Positions 34,508 through 45,829 of a DNA stretch of 64,000 nucleotides are shown piece after piece (the stretch's first letter is position 1; each line of letters opens with the position of its first letter). The stretch is from contig JAPQWV010000017.1 in assembly GCA_027422505.1 (NCBI GenBank), positions 18,353,501-18,417,500 on the forward strand. Reading direction: 5' to 3'. Both the position numbers and the translations under genes were made by a program. Below the pieces are notes generated by a model. That model was not told the DNA's origin. It saw nothing but the letters and a program-made list of their open reading frames with translations, and did not search any database. Source of the stretch: Craterostigma plantagineum. Taxonomy: Eukaryota; Streptophyta; Magnoliopsida; Lamiales; Linderniaceae.

Positions 34508-37500
34508 ATGAGACAGGCCATCATCGTGCTTTGTCTCGTCGTCTGCTTAAACGCTGCTTCATACGTCAAATCCGAAGATGCTTACGTGTATCTAAATTGG
34601 GTCGTCGAGTACGGCGAAATCTCTCCCTTAGGCGTACCACAGAGGGTATATGCTTATTTCAATTTAAATTTTCGTACAAGATGTTACTTAATTATCTGAC
34701 TACAATATTATCCCGATATTTCTCTTACAGGGAATTCTCATCAACGGTCAATTCCCCGGCCCAACCCTAAATTTCGTAACAAACGACAATGTCCTCATCA
34801 ACGTCTTGAACAAGCTCGACGAGCCATTGCTCTTCACATGGTAATCAGAGTGCGGGGAGTGCATCTTGAATTGAACACAATTCTAACTAATATCAGTTTT
34901 CGCTGATTGAAATAACAAAAAACTAGCGCGCAAAGGCCAATCCCAACTGGGCGCGCTTATAAATTAAAATTTCTACTACTTCATAAAAAACTAATTAAGT
35001 CGTTGATGGTACAATATTGAATATTGCGAATGAAATTATTTCCTCTTTCAAGGCACGGCGTACAGCAGAGGAAAGCCTCATGGCAAGACGGTGTGCTTGG
35101 AACCAACTGTCCAATCCCGTCGAGCACTAATTGGACGTACACTATGCAGATGAAGGATCAGATAGGCAGTTACATGTATTATCTCTCGACTCAGATGCAT
35201 CGAGCCGTGGGTGGGTTTGGTGGGCTCAATATATTGGCTCGGTCCGTGATCGCGGTACCTTACGTGACTCCCGCCGAAGAGTTCACTTTAGTTGTTAGTG
35301 ATTGGTGGAAGAAAGATCACAAGGTATTGTATTAAAACTATACTATTAAAAGATGGATGCAACACCCTAGAATTTGTGTTTTACTATCTATAGATAGCTT
35401 TATCGGTGATCTACTTGATCCTCCGTTATAAATTTTCTTCGCGACATATTCCGTTAGGCGGCCGATTAATCGGTCCAAATTTTTTAATTTTTTTATTGGA
35501 AAAAATTTTCTAATTACTTTTTTTTTTTGAAAAAACAAATTCTGAATAAAAAAACATTTTGGGATTGAAATTATTTATTTAGAACGGATAAATTTGATAT
35601 ACACTCACTTTGGTATAATCATATATAAAGATAAATACTATAAGTAACTATGCCGACTAATTTTGCCTAGGAAAAACCTAGGCCGTCTAGGCGCTAGGCT
35701 CACCTTTACAACATTGACTTGATCTAAATGGATCGAACATTTATAACTACCTTAAAAGGCTCTTACATATGATACTTCTATATAACCATATATCGTGGTT
35801 TTATTACAACTCTTGAACTATATATATCCTAGGAATTGCAATTGATTCTGGATTCCGGCGAAAAGCTCCCCAATCCAGACGCGCTTCTCATTAATGGAAG
35901 TCCGAGATCAACCTCTTTCGTAGTCGTCCCAGGTAAATAAAGTATAGAATTGGAAAAATAAGTTTGTAGGCGAAATAGTCATTTAATATAGGGTGTTAAT
36001 ACTTTCCACCATTAATTTAAATTTAGTAACGCTTTGATAGGATAAAAATAGGTTGAGGGGCGCGCTGGAAATAAAATATAGAAATTAAAAAACAAAAGTG
36101 TGCACTTCATAGTGTTATGTGCTATAGAGTTAGGTTTGTTTAACTTTCATGACTAGTAATTACCTGCTAAATAACTCTCCCTCATTAATAAGATGATATG
36201 TGTTTTTCCAGGCAAACCCTATCTTTTTAGGGTTTCGAATGTCGGGATTTCAACCTCGATCAATTTCCGAATCCAAGGCCATATGATGCAACTGGTGGAG
36301 TGCGAGGGTTCCCACACCATGCAAGAATGGTACGAGTCCCTAGATCTTCATCCCGGACAGTCCAGTTCGTTCCTACTCTACATGACGGGTTCCTTCATAA
36401 GGGACTACTTTGTGATTGCTTCGAGCCGATTCACCAAGCCCATTTTCAACACCACGGCCATCCTCCACTACCAAGGCTCGAATATCGCCGCCTCGGGCCC
36501 CTTCAATCCAGCCCCCACCTACCACATCCACTGGTCCATGAAACAAGCGAGAACAATCAGGTATATTTGTCGATATTTGTTGACATTATTTGTCCCACAC
36601 CAAGAATTTAACTTCACTCAACTCAATTCATGGATCAAAGAAGAATCTTCTTCATATCACCAATTGTTTTGGGATGAAACCCTCAATTTAACATTGTATC
36701 AGAGCATTTATAATGCTTATTTGACTCAATCCAACCATCAATTATTTATCCCGCATTGGGAAGTAAGTTTACCCGACTAAGTATATAGATCACCAACTTG
36801 TTTTAGGATGGAATCCTCGATTCAAAAAACAACAAATGTTATTACCACAAAATCATCCGACCTATTTCTGAACAAAATAAAAAAATACCATAATTTCTCT
36901 TATTTAATACCATTACAGATGGAATTTAACCTCAAATGCAGCGAGGCCCAACCCGCAAGGCTCATACCACTACGGGACCGTTCCCGTCACGAGGACCATC
37001 ATCATCGAGAACTCCGAGGCGAACATCAACGGGAAGCTAAGATACACATCGAACAAAATCTCTTACGTAAATCCTAGCACCCCCTTGAAGCTCGCCGACT
37101 ATTACAACATCCCGGGAGTTTTTTCGTTGAACTCAATCCCGGACAGCCCGCCGAGTTCTGGCGAAGCCGTTCTTGGAACCTCTGTGTACGGATTTACGCT
37201 CCACGATTTCGTCGAGGTGGTGTTTCAGAACACCGAGAACAAGCTTCAGTCTTGGCATTTGGACGGCCACTCTTTTTGGGCTATAGGGTAACGTTGACAT
37301 TCAGTTGTCTGAAGATTATAGTTCTTTTTTATGCCATGGTAATGATGCCAACGAAGAGCTATAAGGATTTTTTCGCTTCGAATTCAGGTATGGTAGTGGC
37401 AAGTGGAACACTACGTTGAGGAGGCGATTCTACAATTTGAACGATGCTGTCTCGAGGCATACGATTCAGGTAAATCAATACCATTGATGATTGATCCGTA

Positions 37501-37761
37501 ATATAGCGTATGTATATGTTATATATATTTGTGTGTAATAATGAGTTTTGATATTAGGTTTACCCTAATTCTTGGAGTGCGATTTTGGTGTCTTTGGACA
37601 ACAAGGGAATATGGAATTTGAGATCGCAGGTTTGGCCGAGGAGATATCTCGGGCAAGAACTCTATGCGAGGGTTTGGAACGACGAGAAGAGTCCTTACAC
37701 TGAGTACGATATTCCGGCGAACGCATTGGTCTGTGGAAAGGCTGCTGGTATGAAGAATTAG
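34508..37761 (+). CDS. SKU5-similar / BP10-like secreted cupredoxin (L-ascorbate oxidase homolog)
   Basis: Eight exons with GT..AG introns: 34508-34645, 34731-34840, 35053-35323, 35833-35932, 36212-36560, 36919-37287, 37388-37469, 37558-37761. They sum to 1623 nt (540 aa) without a frame break. An N-terminal signal peptide (about 1-22) precedes three cupredoxin-fold domains. Family landmarks are GVPQR-GILINGQFPGP, WHGVQQRKASWQDGVLGTNC, GGFGGLNI, GHMMQLVECEGSHT and HLDGHSFWAIG. Copper ligands of true ascorbate oxidase are mostly gone: the first His pair is reduced to H84, the HSH pair is replaced by YLS (126-128), and the C-terminal HCH motif is replaced by WNLRSQ (492-497). A multicopper-oxidase reaction is therefore not expected. 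No hydrophobic GPI tail is present, unlike SKU5 itself. Pollen/cell-wall BP10/NTP303-type relatives are the closest known group; the role is inferred to be apoplastic. Confidence 0.93.
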
Positions 37762-38470
37762 TAGCATATATGGATTGATATTTATATGAAAATGCTTTAG
37801 ATTAATTTGTGTGATTGGTGGTCACGAGGGTGTGACTATACTTGGATTGTTATTATTATTTTGTTCATGTAGTTTAATTTAGGGATGGCACTTAATGTTG
37901 AGTATGAAGAGCGTGCTGGATTTCGTTGTCCTTTATTTTGTTTGATCGATACGATGTTGTTGTTATTATGTAATAATCTGCCCTAGCAATTTCTTTGTGA
38001 CTTGATGTTTTTCGGGACCATAATAGAGATGAAACATCACAAATAAAATACATACAAGATTGATGTGTCCGACAAAAGAATGAATTTAAACTCATACCGG
38101 GCCAATGAGAACGACTCATAGGGAAACTAAAGTTATAGAATTAAGATTCGGTTGTTTTGGTTATTTATAACTAAGATTGTGTTGGAAAGAGAAATAGGAT
38201 GCAACTTGGTCACCACAACAATTTATGGTTGTCACTATGTAAAGTGTAAAGTACATGAGCGAACACAAGCCAAGACCGCCTACATCCACGCGGACAGAAC
38301 TATATTGAAATGGCAATACATTACAAATTAACGTTACCCGGTCCGAGACCCCAAACCCTCCTGAATAATGTATTTATATCTACTCTTAATACAAAATAAA
38401 ACTAATCCTCTCTCACTATTATAAATCCAAATACTTCTTTCTTACCTTTCTCTCTTATTAGATTTCTTTA
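37762..38470. other. 3' flank of the SKS gene
   Basis: Presumed 3' UTR followed by intergenic DNA. There is no strong AATAAA until about 38043 and no gene is recognised. Confidence 0.4.
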
Positions 38471-38690
38471 CTCTGTGTTTGGATCATGGAAAGTGGCTAG
38501 GAAAATAAAACTAGAGAGAAATTGATTTCTGTTTGTTTTTCCCTCATTTTCCTCACCATTTGACGAAGAAAATAATTTTCCATGGTTTTGCTTCAAAACT
38601 AACTTAATTTTCTTTTCTTTTCTTTTCCTTACCTATTTCTTTACATTTTCTTTTCCTTTACTCACTAAATTCCTTAAACCAAACACACCC
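38471..38690. mobile_element. Tourist-like MITE
   Basis: 220 bp flanked by TTA on both sides (38468-38470; 38691-38693). Inverted ends are CTCTGTGTTTGGATCATGGA and GGGTGTGTTTGGTTTAAGGA. The interior is T/C-rich and non-coding. A TTA duplication with GTGTTTGG ends fits PIF/Harbinger-derived Tourist MITEs. Confidence 0.7.
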
Positions 38691-38999
38691 TTAGTGTGAG
38701 TTGAGTGTGTATTGTACAACATGAGATTTCTGCACTACAACACAGCATATGCTTACAAGCTTCTTCATTTAAATCGAGTAGCTACGTATATCATCAGTTA
38801 AGATACAATTTCCAAAATCCTACATTATGACGAATAAAAGCATTTTAATGTGGTGGGAAACTGTCTACTGTTTATTTTCTCATTTTCATACCTACGGCAC
38901 GAGATTTATCCTCAGATCTTTTGTATGGTAAAGTGAATCTTCGCGAATATCGAGAAATTCTTTTATTACACTTTTTAACAAACCATTTGTTTAATTAGA

Positions 39000-39833
39000 T
39001 GTCAGGCCCATTTAGTAGTTTCGTTTTTGATTTCAGACCCTATTCATGTTTCAAATAGAAATAAGGACCTAAAATTAAGTTTCATTTATGAATAAGGACC
39101 TAATCCATGAAAAAATACATATTTGCCCATAATAAACAAAAAGAATTACGAATCACTGACATCGCCTTCTTCAAACGAGCAAAGCAACCATAAAGAAGTG
39201 GTATGGACCGTACATGAAGTGGTACTGTAGACCCATGAATTGTACGGGTGAACAGTGAAGTGGTACTGTAGACTTATGAAGTGGTATTGGTGAATAGTGA
39301 AGTGATACTGTAGACGCATGAAGTGGTAATGGTGAACTGAGATGTGGTACAGCGTTGTAGACCATGGAGTGGTAATGTTGAACATAGAAGAACTGGTACT
39401 GTAGACCCATGAGTGGTACAGTTGAAATGTTTGGGAATTCATGGGTCTAAAAACGCTGTACCAATTCTCTGACCAATAGTGCCACTTCACGGGTCTTCAG
39501 TACCACTTCTTCTATGCTCAACATTACAACTTCATGGGTCTACAATGTTGTACAACTTCACTATTCATCAGTACCACTTCATGGGTCTACAGTCTTCACT
39601 GCTCACCCGTACCACTTCATGGGTCTATAGTACCACTTCATGTAACACTTCCTGTTATGTGATAACTGATAACAGAACATGCGCGCTGGATACCACTTCA
39701 TAACTACTCTTTTATAAGGGTATTTTCGTCAGTCAACCTTTATTCTATGATAAATTCTGAATTAGGTCCTTAAAATTATATTATTTCTAACATGGGTCAG
39801 AGCTCTACATTAAAAATTAGATGGGACCTGACA
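39000..39833. mobile_element. Palindromic TIR element with GTAC-rich minisatellite
   Basis: Outer ends are inverted: TGTCAGGCCCAT at 39000 and TGTCAGGTCCCAT reading in from 39833, followed on both sides by GACCC(T)AT..CATGTT and AAGGACCTAA blocks, about 110 bp in all. Inside, 39190-39450 is a tandem series of AGTGGTACTGTAGACCCATG variants, and 39470-39660 is the same motif in reverse complement, so the whole element could fold back. No transposase. No convincing target duplication, so the superfamily (foldback or MULE-like) is open. Confidence 0.6.
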
Positions 39834-40289
39834 CGTGAAGCACCCTTTTTTTTAATCTAAAATCAAGATCGATGAAGTTTTCAATTTTTTACTCTATGAC
39901 TAAATCCTCCTCACATCACACATTGTTTATTGTAGTCTCCATACTTCGATTATGTTCTATACTAAGACTAAGTTAGTCTCAATTTTATCTAATCGTTAGT
40001 CGTTATGTGAAAACGCCAGCGAGGCTAATCCTTCTAACCATGTTTTAACGTATCCGTTGAGGAAAATTCTTTCTAAAAGTGATTATTTTAAGACTAAATA
40101 TATAACCAAGAATAAAAAGAACTTAAAATCCACACCCTTAGAACTAAAATATTACCAACGGCAGTAGTAGCTGAGTTGCTCATATTCATATATACCATAT
40201 TACACCCCAAATGATATAAACAACACACGAAATAAGCAGAAACATAAAAAACTTAACTGAACTACAGCAAATTACCAAATCACACACCA
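39834..40289. other. 3' flank of the Dof gene
   Basis: AT-rich, presumably including the minus-strand Dof 3' UTR. No other gene seen. Confidence 0.4.
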
Positions 40290-41243
40290 CTAGTAGTAGG
40301 CGAATTTAGTGCTGTCAGTGAAGGTGAAGAATTCACCTGATGATGCATTAGTAATCCCAGCTGAAGAAAAATTTGAAGACGATGCATTTCCTAGAGTACT
40401 CACATGAGCATCGTTGCTGTTATCATCAGAAGATCGAAGTTTTTGGTACAGTTCTTCAAGCCCATCTTTATTCTGAACTTCACCGAGTATGATTCCATTA
40501 CCATGGCCAGCTTGAGGTTGAACATTTTGCTGGTTATTTCGGATACTCGACAGCCCAACTGATGGAGAAGTGTGTAGTAATAAAGGAAGGTTCATCCCAA
40601 ACTGTGAGTGCGTTGCAAGAAGATTATGATTAGGGTTAGGGTTATAGTTCTGATTTGCTCCTAGTAAAGGCAGCAAATGAGAGCTATGTGAAGAAGCAGT
40701 AGCCCACATTATAGCGTTTTGGTAGTGATCGACGTATTGCTGATGAAATCCACACATAAACAGCCCTGGCAATGATGGCGATGATGAACTCAACATTCCA
40801 ATCTCAGGCGATATTGCTTTGATCAACTTCCCGGATGCTAACGTGGACTTATTTGCGACGGACAAATTAGGGTTTTTGTTCTTTCTGCATCCTCCGCCTA
40901 TCGGTACGTTTCTCAAAGACCCTCCTTTTGTCCAATATCTGCGACAAGTCTTGCAGAAGTGACGAGGCTGAGTGAGGTTGTAGTTGTTGTAGTAACAGAA
41001 TTTCGTGTTCGAAGAGTCGCAGCGTGGACATCTTAGGTTTTTTGAGGAATTAGGGTTCGACGAGGAAGTGGTGTTGTGGGAAGAGTTGTTGTTGTTGTTA
41101 GAGGTTGTGGAATGTGAATGTGATGGTGGGTTTTGTTCAAAGAGTGATGATATGCAGTTGGGGTTTGTGTCTTTACGCGAAAGCTTTGATCTTTCTTCAT
41201 TGATGAGGCTAATATTGTTTCCTTCGAACAGTTCTTGGATCAT
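40290..41243 (-). CDS. Dof-type zinc-finger transcription factor
   Basis: Uninterrupted 317-aa frame. The Dof domain (about residues 70-121) has the diagnostic C-x2-C-x21-C-x2-C zinc finger at C72, C75, C97 and C100, with [20 protein letters not shown] and the basic [15 protein letters not shown] tail. Dof proteins are nuclear and bind AAAG cores. The N-terminal MIQELFEG start and the Ser/Asn-rich linker match the Dof subgroup whose members begin MIQEL. The C-terminal half is Asn/Ser-rich, with no known catalytic domain. A polypyrimidine-AG acceptor-like site (CTTCTGCAG) lies just upstream of the ATG, so an additional short 5' exon, as in several Dof genes, is possible; the ATG at 41243 is the most conservative start. 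Confidence 0.95.
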   Translation of the reverse strand: MIQELFEGNNISLINEERSKLSRKDTNPNCISSLFEQNPPSHSHSTTSNNNNNSSHNTTSSSNPNSSKNLRCPRCDSSNTKFCYYNNYNLTQPRHFCKTCRRYWTKGGSLRNVPIGGGCRKNKNPNLSVANKSTLASGKLIKAISPEIGMLSSSSPSLPGLFMCGFHQQYVDHYQNAIMWATASSHSSHLLPLLGANQNYNPNPNHNLLATHSQFGMNLPLLLHTSPSVGLSSIRNNQQNVQPQAGHGNGIILGEVQNKDGLEELYQKLRSSDDNSNDAHVSTLGNASSSNFSSAGITNASSGEFFTFTDSTKFAYY

Positions 41244-41457
41244 CCTTTGTAGATCTGCAGAAGTGAGGAGAGATAGAAAAAGTGAGGTTAGAGATTGAAT
41301 TAATGTTTGATAATTAGGGGGGAAAAGAGAGATGGGGAAGAAAGTTTGTCTTTTTTTTTTCTTGCCTTAATTGTGTATTTGTGTTTCTTGTGAAGTGGTG
41401 AGGAAACGCTTTATGTGGTTGGTGCAACAGAAGATCTCAAGCCGTAGGCTACCTTTA

Positions 41458-41467
41458 CTATATAGGA
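41458..41467 (-). promoter_or_regulatory. Candidate TATA box of the Dof gene
   Basis: CCTATATAGT on the minus strand about 215 bp upstream of the ATG, leaving room for a leader or leader intron. Weak without transcript data. Confidence 0.35.
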
Positions 41468-41554
41468 TGGTAAATTAATTATATGTTTAAAATTTTGGAT
41501 ATTCGAGTTATTGGATGGTAAATTATCTCTTTTATTAATACTTGTAAGATTAAC

Positions 41555-41592
<38 letters not shown>
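41555..41592. repeat. (AAT)n microsatellite
   Basis: Perfect trinucleotide run of about 12 units, upstream of the Dof promoter region. Confidence 0.95.
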
Positions 41593-41593
<1 letters not shown>

Positions 41594-41945
41594 GTGATAA
41601 ACACAATGACGTGAAAACTCCAAATCTGAATATACTCATTGTCACATATATTGTAAAGTACATGCGGAAATCTGAAACCACTAGCTTACAAATATTTCTT
41701 TAAGTGTGTTGTAACTTAACATACGAGGTTGGCAATTCGCCTGCAAAAATATTTTTTTTTAAAAAAAGAAAGAGTCATATACATACAATCAAATTTAAAT
41801 TGTAATCAAAACAATCAAGATCCGACAAAGATATGTAATAAGTAGTAATCTTTAACAATAATGATTACGAGGAATTCAAACCTACCCATTATTCTCCGAA
41901 ACTTATGCCTTCAATTTGTCATCACTTACATCAAGAATAGAATGA

Positions 41946-42048
41946 GGCTTTTTAATTAAATTAGGGGTAATTTAACCCAAATTAGACAAAATAGGGGTAA
42001 TTTGACAAAAATTACTAAAATCGGGTGAAACGCGGTTAATAAACGCGT
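41946..42048 (+). repeat. Left TIR of the 1.45-kb MULE
   Basis: Pairs with 43295-43398 at high identity by eye. Confidence 0.9.
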
Positions 42049-42361
42049 CGTCGCGCCTATTGGACGCGGCAGCTGACGTGGCAAGGGCCCCGTCGGGCCC
42101 GCGGGTGGCCCGCGTGGGCCAGCGTCGCCATTGATGGACGCGACGTCGCTCCTAATGGACGCGACGCTGACCGAAACCCACTAAAACCCACTAAACGGCC
42201 ACTAAAAAACCCACTAAGCCCACTAAGCCCACTCACGTTAATGGGCCACTAAGCGTCGCGCCTATTAGCCGCGACGTCGCGTCCAATGCCAGCGACGACG
42301 TCGCCTATTTAAACAGCTCGATTTCTCGATAATTATTTCATAAATTTCATACATATCCAAT

Positions 42362-42901
42362 ATGGTGTCTAGAAAAATTCAAGTAGTTGTTTATTATGGC
42401 GGTGAAATCATACACGAATCAAACACCATACAGTATAGTCTTCAACCCATTGGTTATCGACGAATTCGTCGCGATACCAATTTCGATCAATTTCTTAGTA
42501 TGCTGTACGACATGACTTCCGTCGACAACAATGCTTTCTTTTTAATCGTTCGAGTGAAGAACGAACACTATCAACACTCACGACTGTATCATAATCTCCT
42601 ACTAGTGTCTAGTGATGCCGACCTCGCATACTTCTTGGATCCCGATAACGAGCTCGATTACATTGAGGTCTTTGTCGAGACAACTGAGATTGTTCAATAC
42701 ACTAATCCCGCGCCGATGGATTCGTTTCCTGACATTACTTCAGTTACTGAAGGATTGACGAATATTTCGTTTGCCCCTCAAGAAGATAAACAAACACATA
42801 AATTGACTCATATACTAACAAACGAATCAAATAACCTAGAAACCCTAATTTCAAAATTAGGTTTCGAAATTAGGGGAAATAACCTAAATCGAGTGAATTA
42901 A
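42362..42901 (+). CDS. MuDR-type transposase N-terminal domain protein (truncated, in MULE)
   Basis: A 179-aa frame starting MVSRKIQVVVYYGGEIIHES. The pattern VVVYYGGEI...R-RRDTNFDQFLSMLYD...DADLAYFLDPDN-ELDYIEVFVE resembles the PB1-like N-terminal region of plant MULE transposases (MuDR N-terminal domain). That region is normally followed by MuDR DNA-binding, DDE and SWIM zinc-finger domains, all missing here. The frame stops naturally, and a TIR follows about 400 bp on. There is a TATA-like TATTTAAAC at 42304-42312. It may be a deletion derivative retaining a protein-interaction module. Similarity is from pattern recognition only. Confidence 0.6.
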   Translation: MVSRKIQVVVYYGGEIIHESNTIQYSLQPIGYRRIRRDTNFDQFLSMLYDMTSVDNNAFFLIVRVKNEHYQHSRLYHNLLLVSSDADLAYFLDPDNELDYIEVFVETTEIVQYTNPAPMDSFPDITSVTEGLTNISFAPQEDKQTHKLTHILTNESNNLETLISKLGFEIRGNNLNRVN

Positions 42902-43294
42902 GTAAAATTAACGAATAATATCAATCTACTAAGCAACCCACAATATGTAAAGCACATATTATACCAAAAACACAAATTTAAACGCAAGAATTCGACGAAA
43001 TTTAACGAAACATCAAAATCAAGATTTAAACGAATTAGGAGTTTCATACCCAAAAGAAGCTTAATCGATGATGACGAGGAATGATGGATCTATCACGTGG
43101 TGTTCGTCGCCGTGAATCGCCGCTGTAAATCGCCGGAATCGGTGGGGAGGAGAAGAAAAGAAATGGGGAGGTCTACTGGGCCGTCAGTCGGCCCAGACCA
43201 TTTTTTTTTCAAAATCAGGCCCGATTTTCAAATATCGGGCCCGATCTGGCCCGGTCTGGCCCGCGCATGGATCGTCGCGCCTATTAAGCGCGAC

Positions 43295-43398
43295 GTCGCG
43301 GCTATTAGTCGCGTTTCACCCTATTTTAGTAATTTTTGTCAAATTAGCCCTATTTTGTGTAATTTGGTTTAAATTAACCCTATTTTAATTAAAAAGCC
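43295..43398 (-). repeat. Right TIR of the 1.45-kb MULE
   Basis: Inverted partner of 41946-42048. Confidence 0.9.
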
Positions 43399-43407
43399 AT
43401 AGAATGA

Positions 43408-45341
43408 GCTCATTTAATATAAATAAAAGAAGATCCATGATTGCCAATAATTACAGTTTCTGTGTTGCGACACGAGGGGCCTTGATGCTTTACATTGTTA
43501 AGCTTTTACTTGTGCGTGTGCCTGAAAATCACTCAATTATCCATGTAATGATTAATTCCTTCAAAAACCTGCAATATATATGTATATATCAATTTAATTT
43601 CGTAGCGTTTTGTTTTTACAATAAAATTGCAATAATATGTATGTGTGTATGTGTATGTGAATGGATTTAAATTAATTTCATATCTGTTTTTAATCTTTTC
43701 GAAAATGATTAATAATCAATTATTAGGAAGTTACCTCTATTATCCGGAGAGATAATAAAACAAACAAAAATCAAAACGGAGAAACGAAAGAATACAAGTT
43801 TTCAACTTACTAATAAAAACCAAAGAACCTAATAAATCGGCCTCAAAACTCCTAGTAATTTGAAGAACGAATGATGTATGTTAATAATTAATTAGAGATT
43901 ATTTTTTGTGTTTTAGCTATGAAAACATTTTTTCACAAAATTTAACGCCACGTACGATTTTAAAGCAAATCCACTAGCCGGTCAAACATGGGTAAAGCTG
44001 GTCAAACGTAGTGTCCCATGCTTTTCGCTCGATCATTGAGGAACTTCACGCACAAAAAAAAAAGAAAAACATTAATAAAATGTCCATGAGGATGGAGTAT
44101 AATAAAATGTGATTAACCTATAAGCATCTAAGCAACCATTCATAATAATGTTTATTTAGAATAAAATAATAAACCAAATCCAATCATGCATCGTCATATC
44201 AGTGTGAATGCTTGATTTGAGAACTAAAGCTTCGAAAACGAAGTGTGATTGAGAAAGGAAACAAGAAAGTGACCGCACAAACGTCGTTTATTTTAATTTT
44301 ATTTTGCAAATATCTTGTTCGAGACAGTCCAATTATAAGACTGGTCCATAAATAGACAGGCAGGCAAAACTCTCGTTTGTAATGCACACAGTGAACCATT
44401 CTTTCCCTCATATTCCTACAAATATTTATTTTCTTGAATGTATTGAAAGCTGATCTATACGTTTTTGGATGACGATATTTAATAATTGCAAATAGATAAA
44501 ATAAGCCAAAATGATGCATGGATGTCGATGCGAAACATAGAATACAAACGAGAGTAAATTGGACTGTCAAGTTGTGTTTTTTCAGCTTATTTTATCTTGA
44601 AAAATGGTCGGAGATGTAAATTTCTTCCCACATGAAGTTAGTGACATATCTTTACATTTATCAAATACAATAACCAAAATAAAATACAAGAGAACCAATA
44701 TATTATGTTATAATTGCCGTGTATATAAATAAATACACATATATTAGAAAATATACACCTGACCAAGCGTGCTACGGTAACCGAGAAACTAATAAATAGA
44801 TCTTTTTAATTTTAACTGAAAACGAAATGATATGAAAAGTTGAGGGGGGTAAAAATGAAAATATAAAAGCTGAGGGCAATGTGATCCATGACTTTTTTTC
44901 TTGACCAGTTTATGTTCATGGTGTGAGAGGGAGAGCAGAGCAGAAAATGATGTGTGATGAATGGGCGGGAACTTATACTTTTGTCATCGACAATATATAG
45001 TACTGTAATAATGTCTACTCATATCTTACTATGGAATTTCTAGATTCTCGCGGGCAACAATAGTATAAGTTTCTCGACTTTATTTTTTCTGGTGTTACTT
45101 TTTTATTTTTTCTATTTATTTTCTTGCATGCTATTATCCGCGTATCAAATTTCCGCGTATCAAATTTCATGGTACATCACTTTCACGCATCAGAACGAAA
45201 TCCATATGTACTATTTTTTAATTTCTTTTGCATGCAAGTTTAGTTCGTATATACTTCCGTATTTTTCAATTGAAAATGCTATTTATGAAACTGACATTAA
45301 GCTTATCCAAATTCCAAACTAAGTAGAAATAGGGTCTCTTG
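43408..45341. other. Intergenic, no gene recognised
   Basis: AT-rich DNA between the MULE and Copia-4. A 123-codon minus frame (44199-44570) has unremarkable composition and no recognised domain, so it is left uncalled. Confidence 0.45.
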
Positions 45342-45346
45342 TACGC

Positions 45347-45753
45347 TATTGAAGAATGACATGAGGAATTTGGAGAATTCACAGAAGAAAAGCACACACA
45401 GCCCAAATAGCTCGAGACTTCACTATATGAAGACTTCAGATTTTAAAAACGTGGATAACATTATAAAGGCGCGTTCTACCTATGAGGCGGGCTGACATAC
45501 TAAGCCGTTGGAGCCACTCGCGTTTTATACACTTAAGTCAATTTGGCCGTTATAACGACTTATAAGTGTTAAAACTGTGTATATAGCGTGATGTATGTAG
45601 GTGTCATCTTCTTCATCAAGTCTCTAAAAGTTTCTCTGTATTTTTCTGTGATCAATAAAAGATTTATGTTCCGATCGTGGATGTAGGATTCAAGAAGAAT
45701 TCGAACCACGTTAAATCACTGTTTTACTCGCATTCTCAGATACATTTTTCATA
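45347..45753 (+). repeat. Copia-4 5' LTR
   Basis: Complete 407-bp LTR. Ends with a 5'-TAT..ATA-type pair instead of TG..CA. Confidence 0.9.
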
Positions 45754-45766
45754 TGGTATCAGAGAG
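45754..45766 (+). other. Copia-4 primer-binding site
   Basis: TGGTATCAGAGAG directly after the LTR, initiator-Met-type. Confidence 0.85.
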
Positions 45767-45829
45767 TATTCTCTGCGCTTAACACTCAAGATCAGAATAC
45801 TCAATTCAGACCTTAGCTGATCAGCAACT

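Larger units (their letters stand above)
41946..43398 (+). mobile_element. 1.45-kb MULE with exact 9-bp target duplication
   Basis: Inverted ends GGCTTTTTAATTAAATTAGG and GGCTTTTTAATTAAAATAGG extend about 105 bp. The flanks carry ATAGAATGA at 41937-41945 and 43399-43407. A 9-bp duplication with long TIRs is diagnostic of Mutator-like elements. Inside each TIR the sequence switches to CpG-rich direct and inverted repeats of GTCGCGCCTATT/GACGCGACGTCG type. It encodes one 179-aa frame and no DDE transposase, so it needs mobilisation in trans. Confidence 0.9.

Noticed and set aside
34531..34770. Alternative frame overlapping SKS exon 1 and intron 1
   Set aside because: The exon structure gives a complete 540-aa family-length protein; the overlapping frame has no homology.
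36193..36780. Long plus frame running through SKS exon 5 into intron 5
   Set aside because: The donor AG/GTATAT at 36560 joins in phase to the exon at 36919, giving the conserved R-WN motif; read-through is unsupported.
44199..44570. 123-codon minus-strand frame
   Set aside because: No recognised motif, cysteine/phenylalanine-rich composition of random AT-rich DNA, no splice or promoter support.
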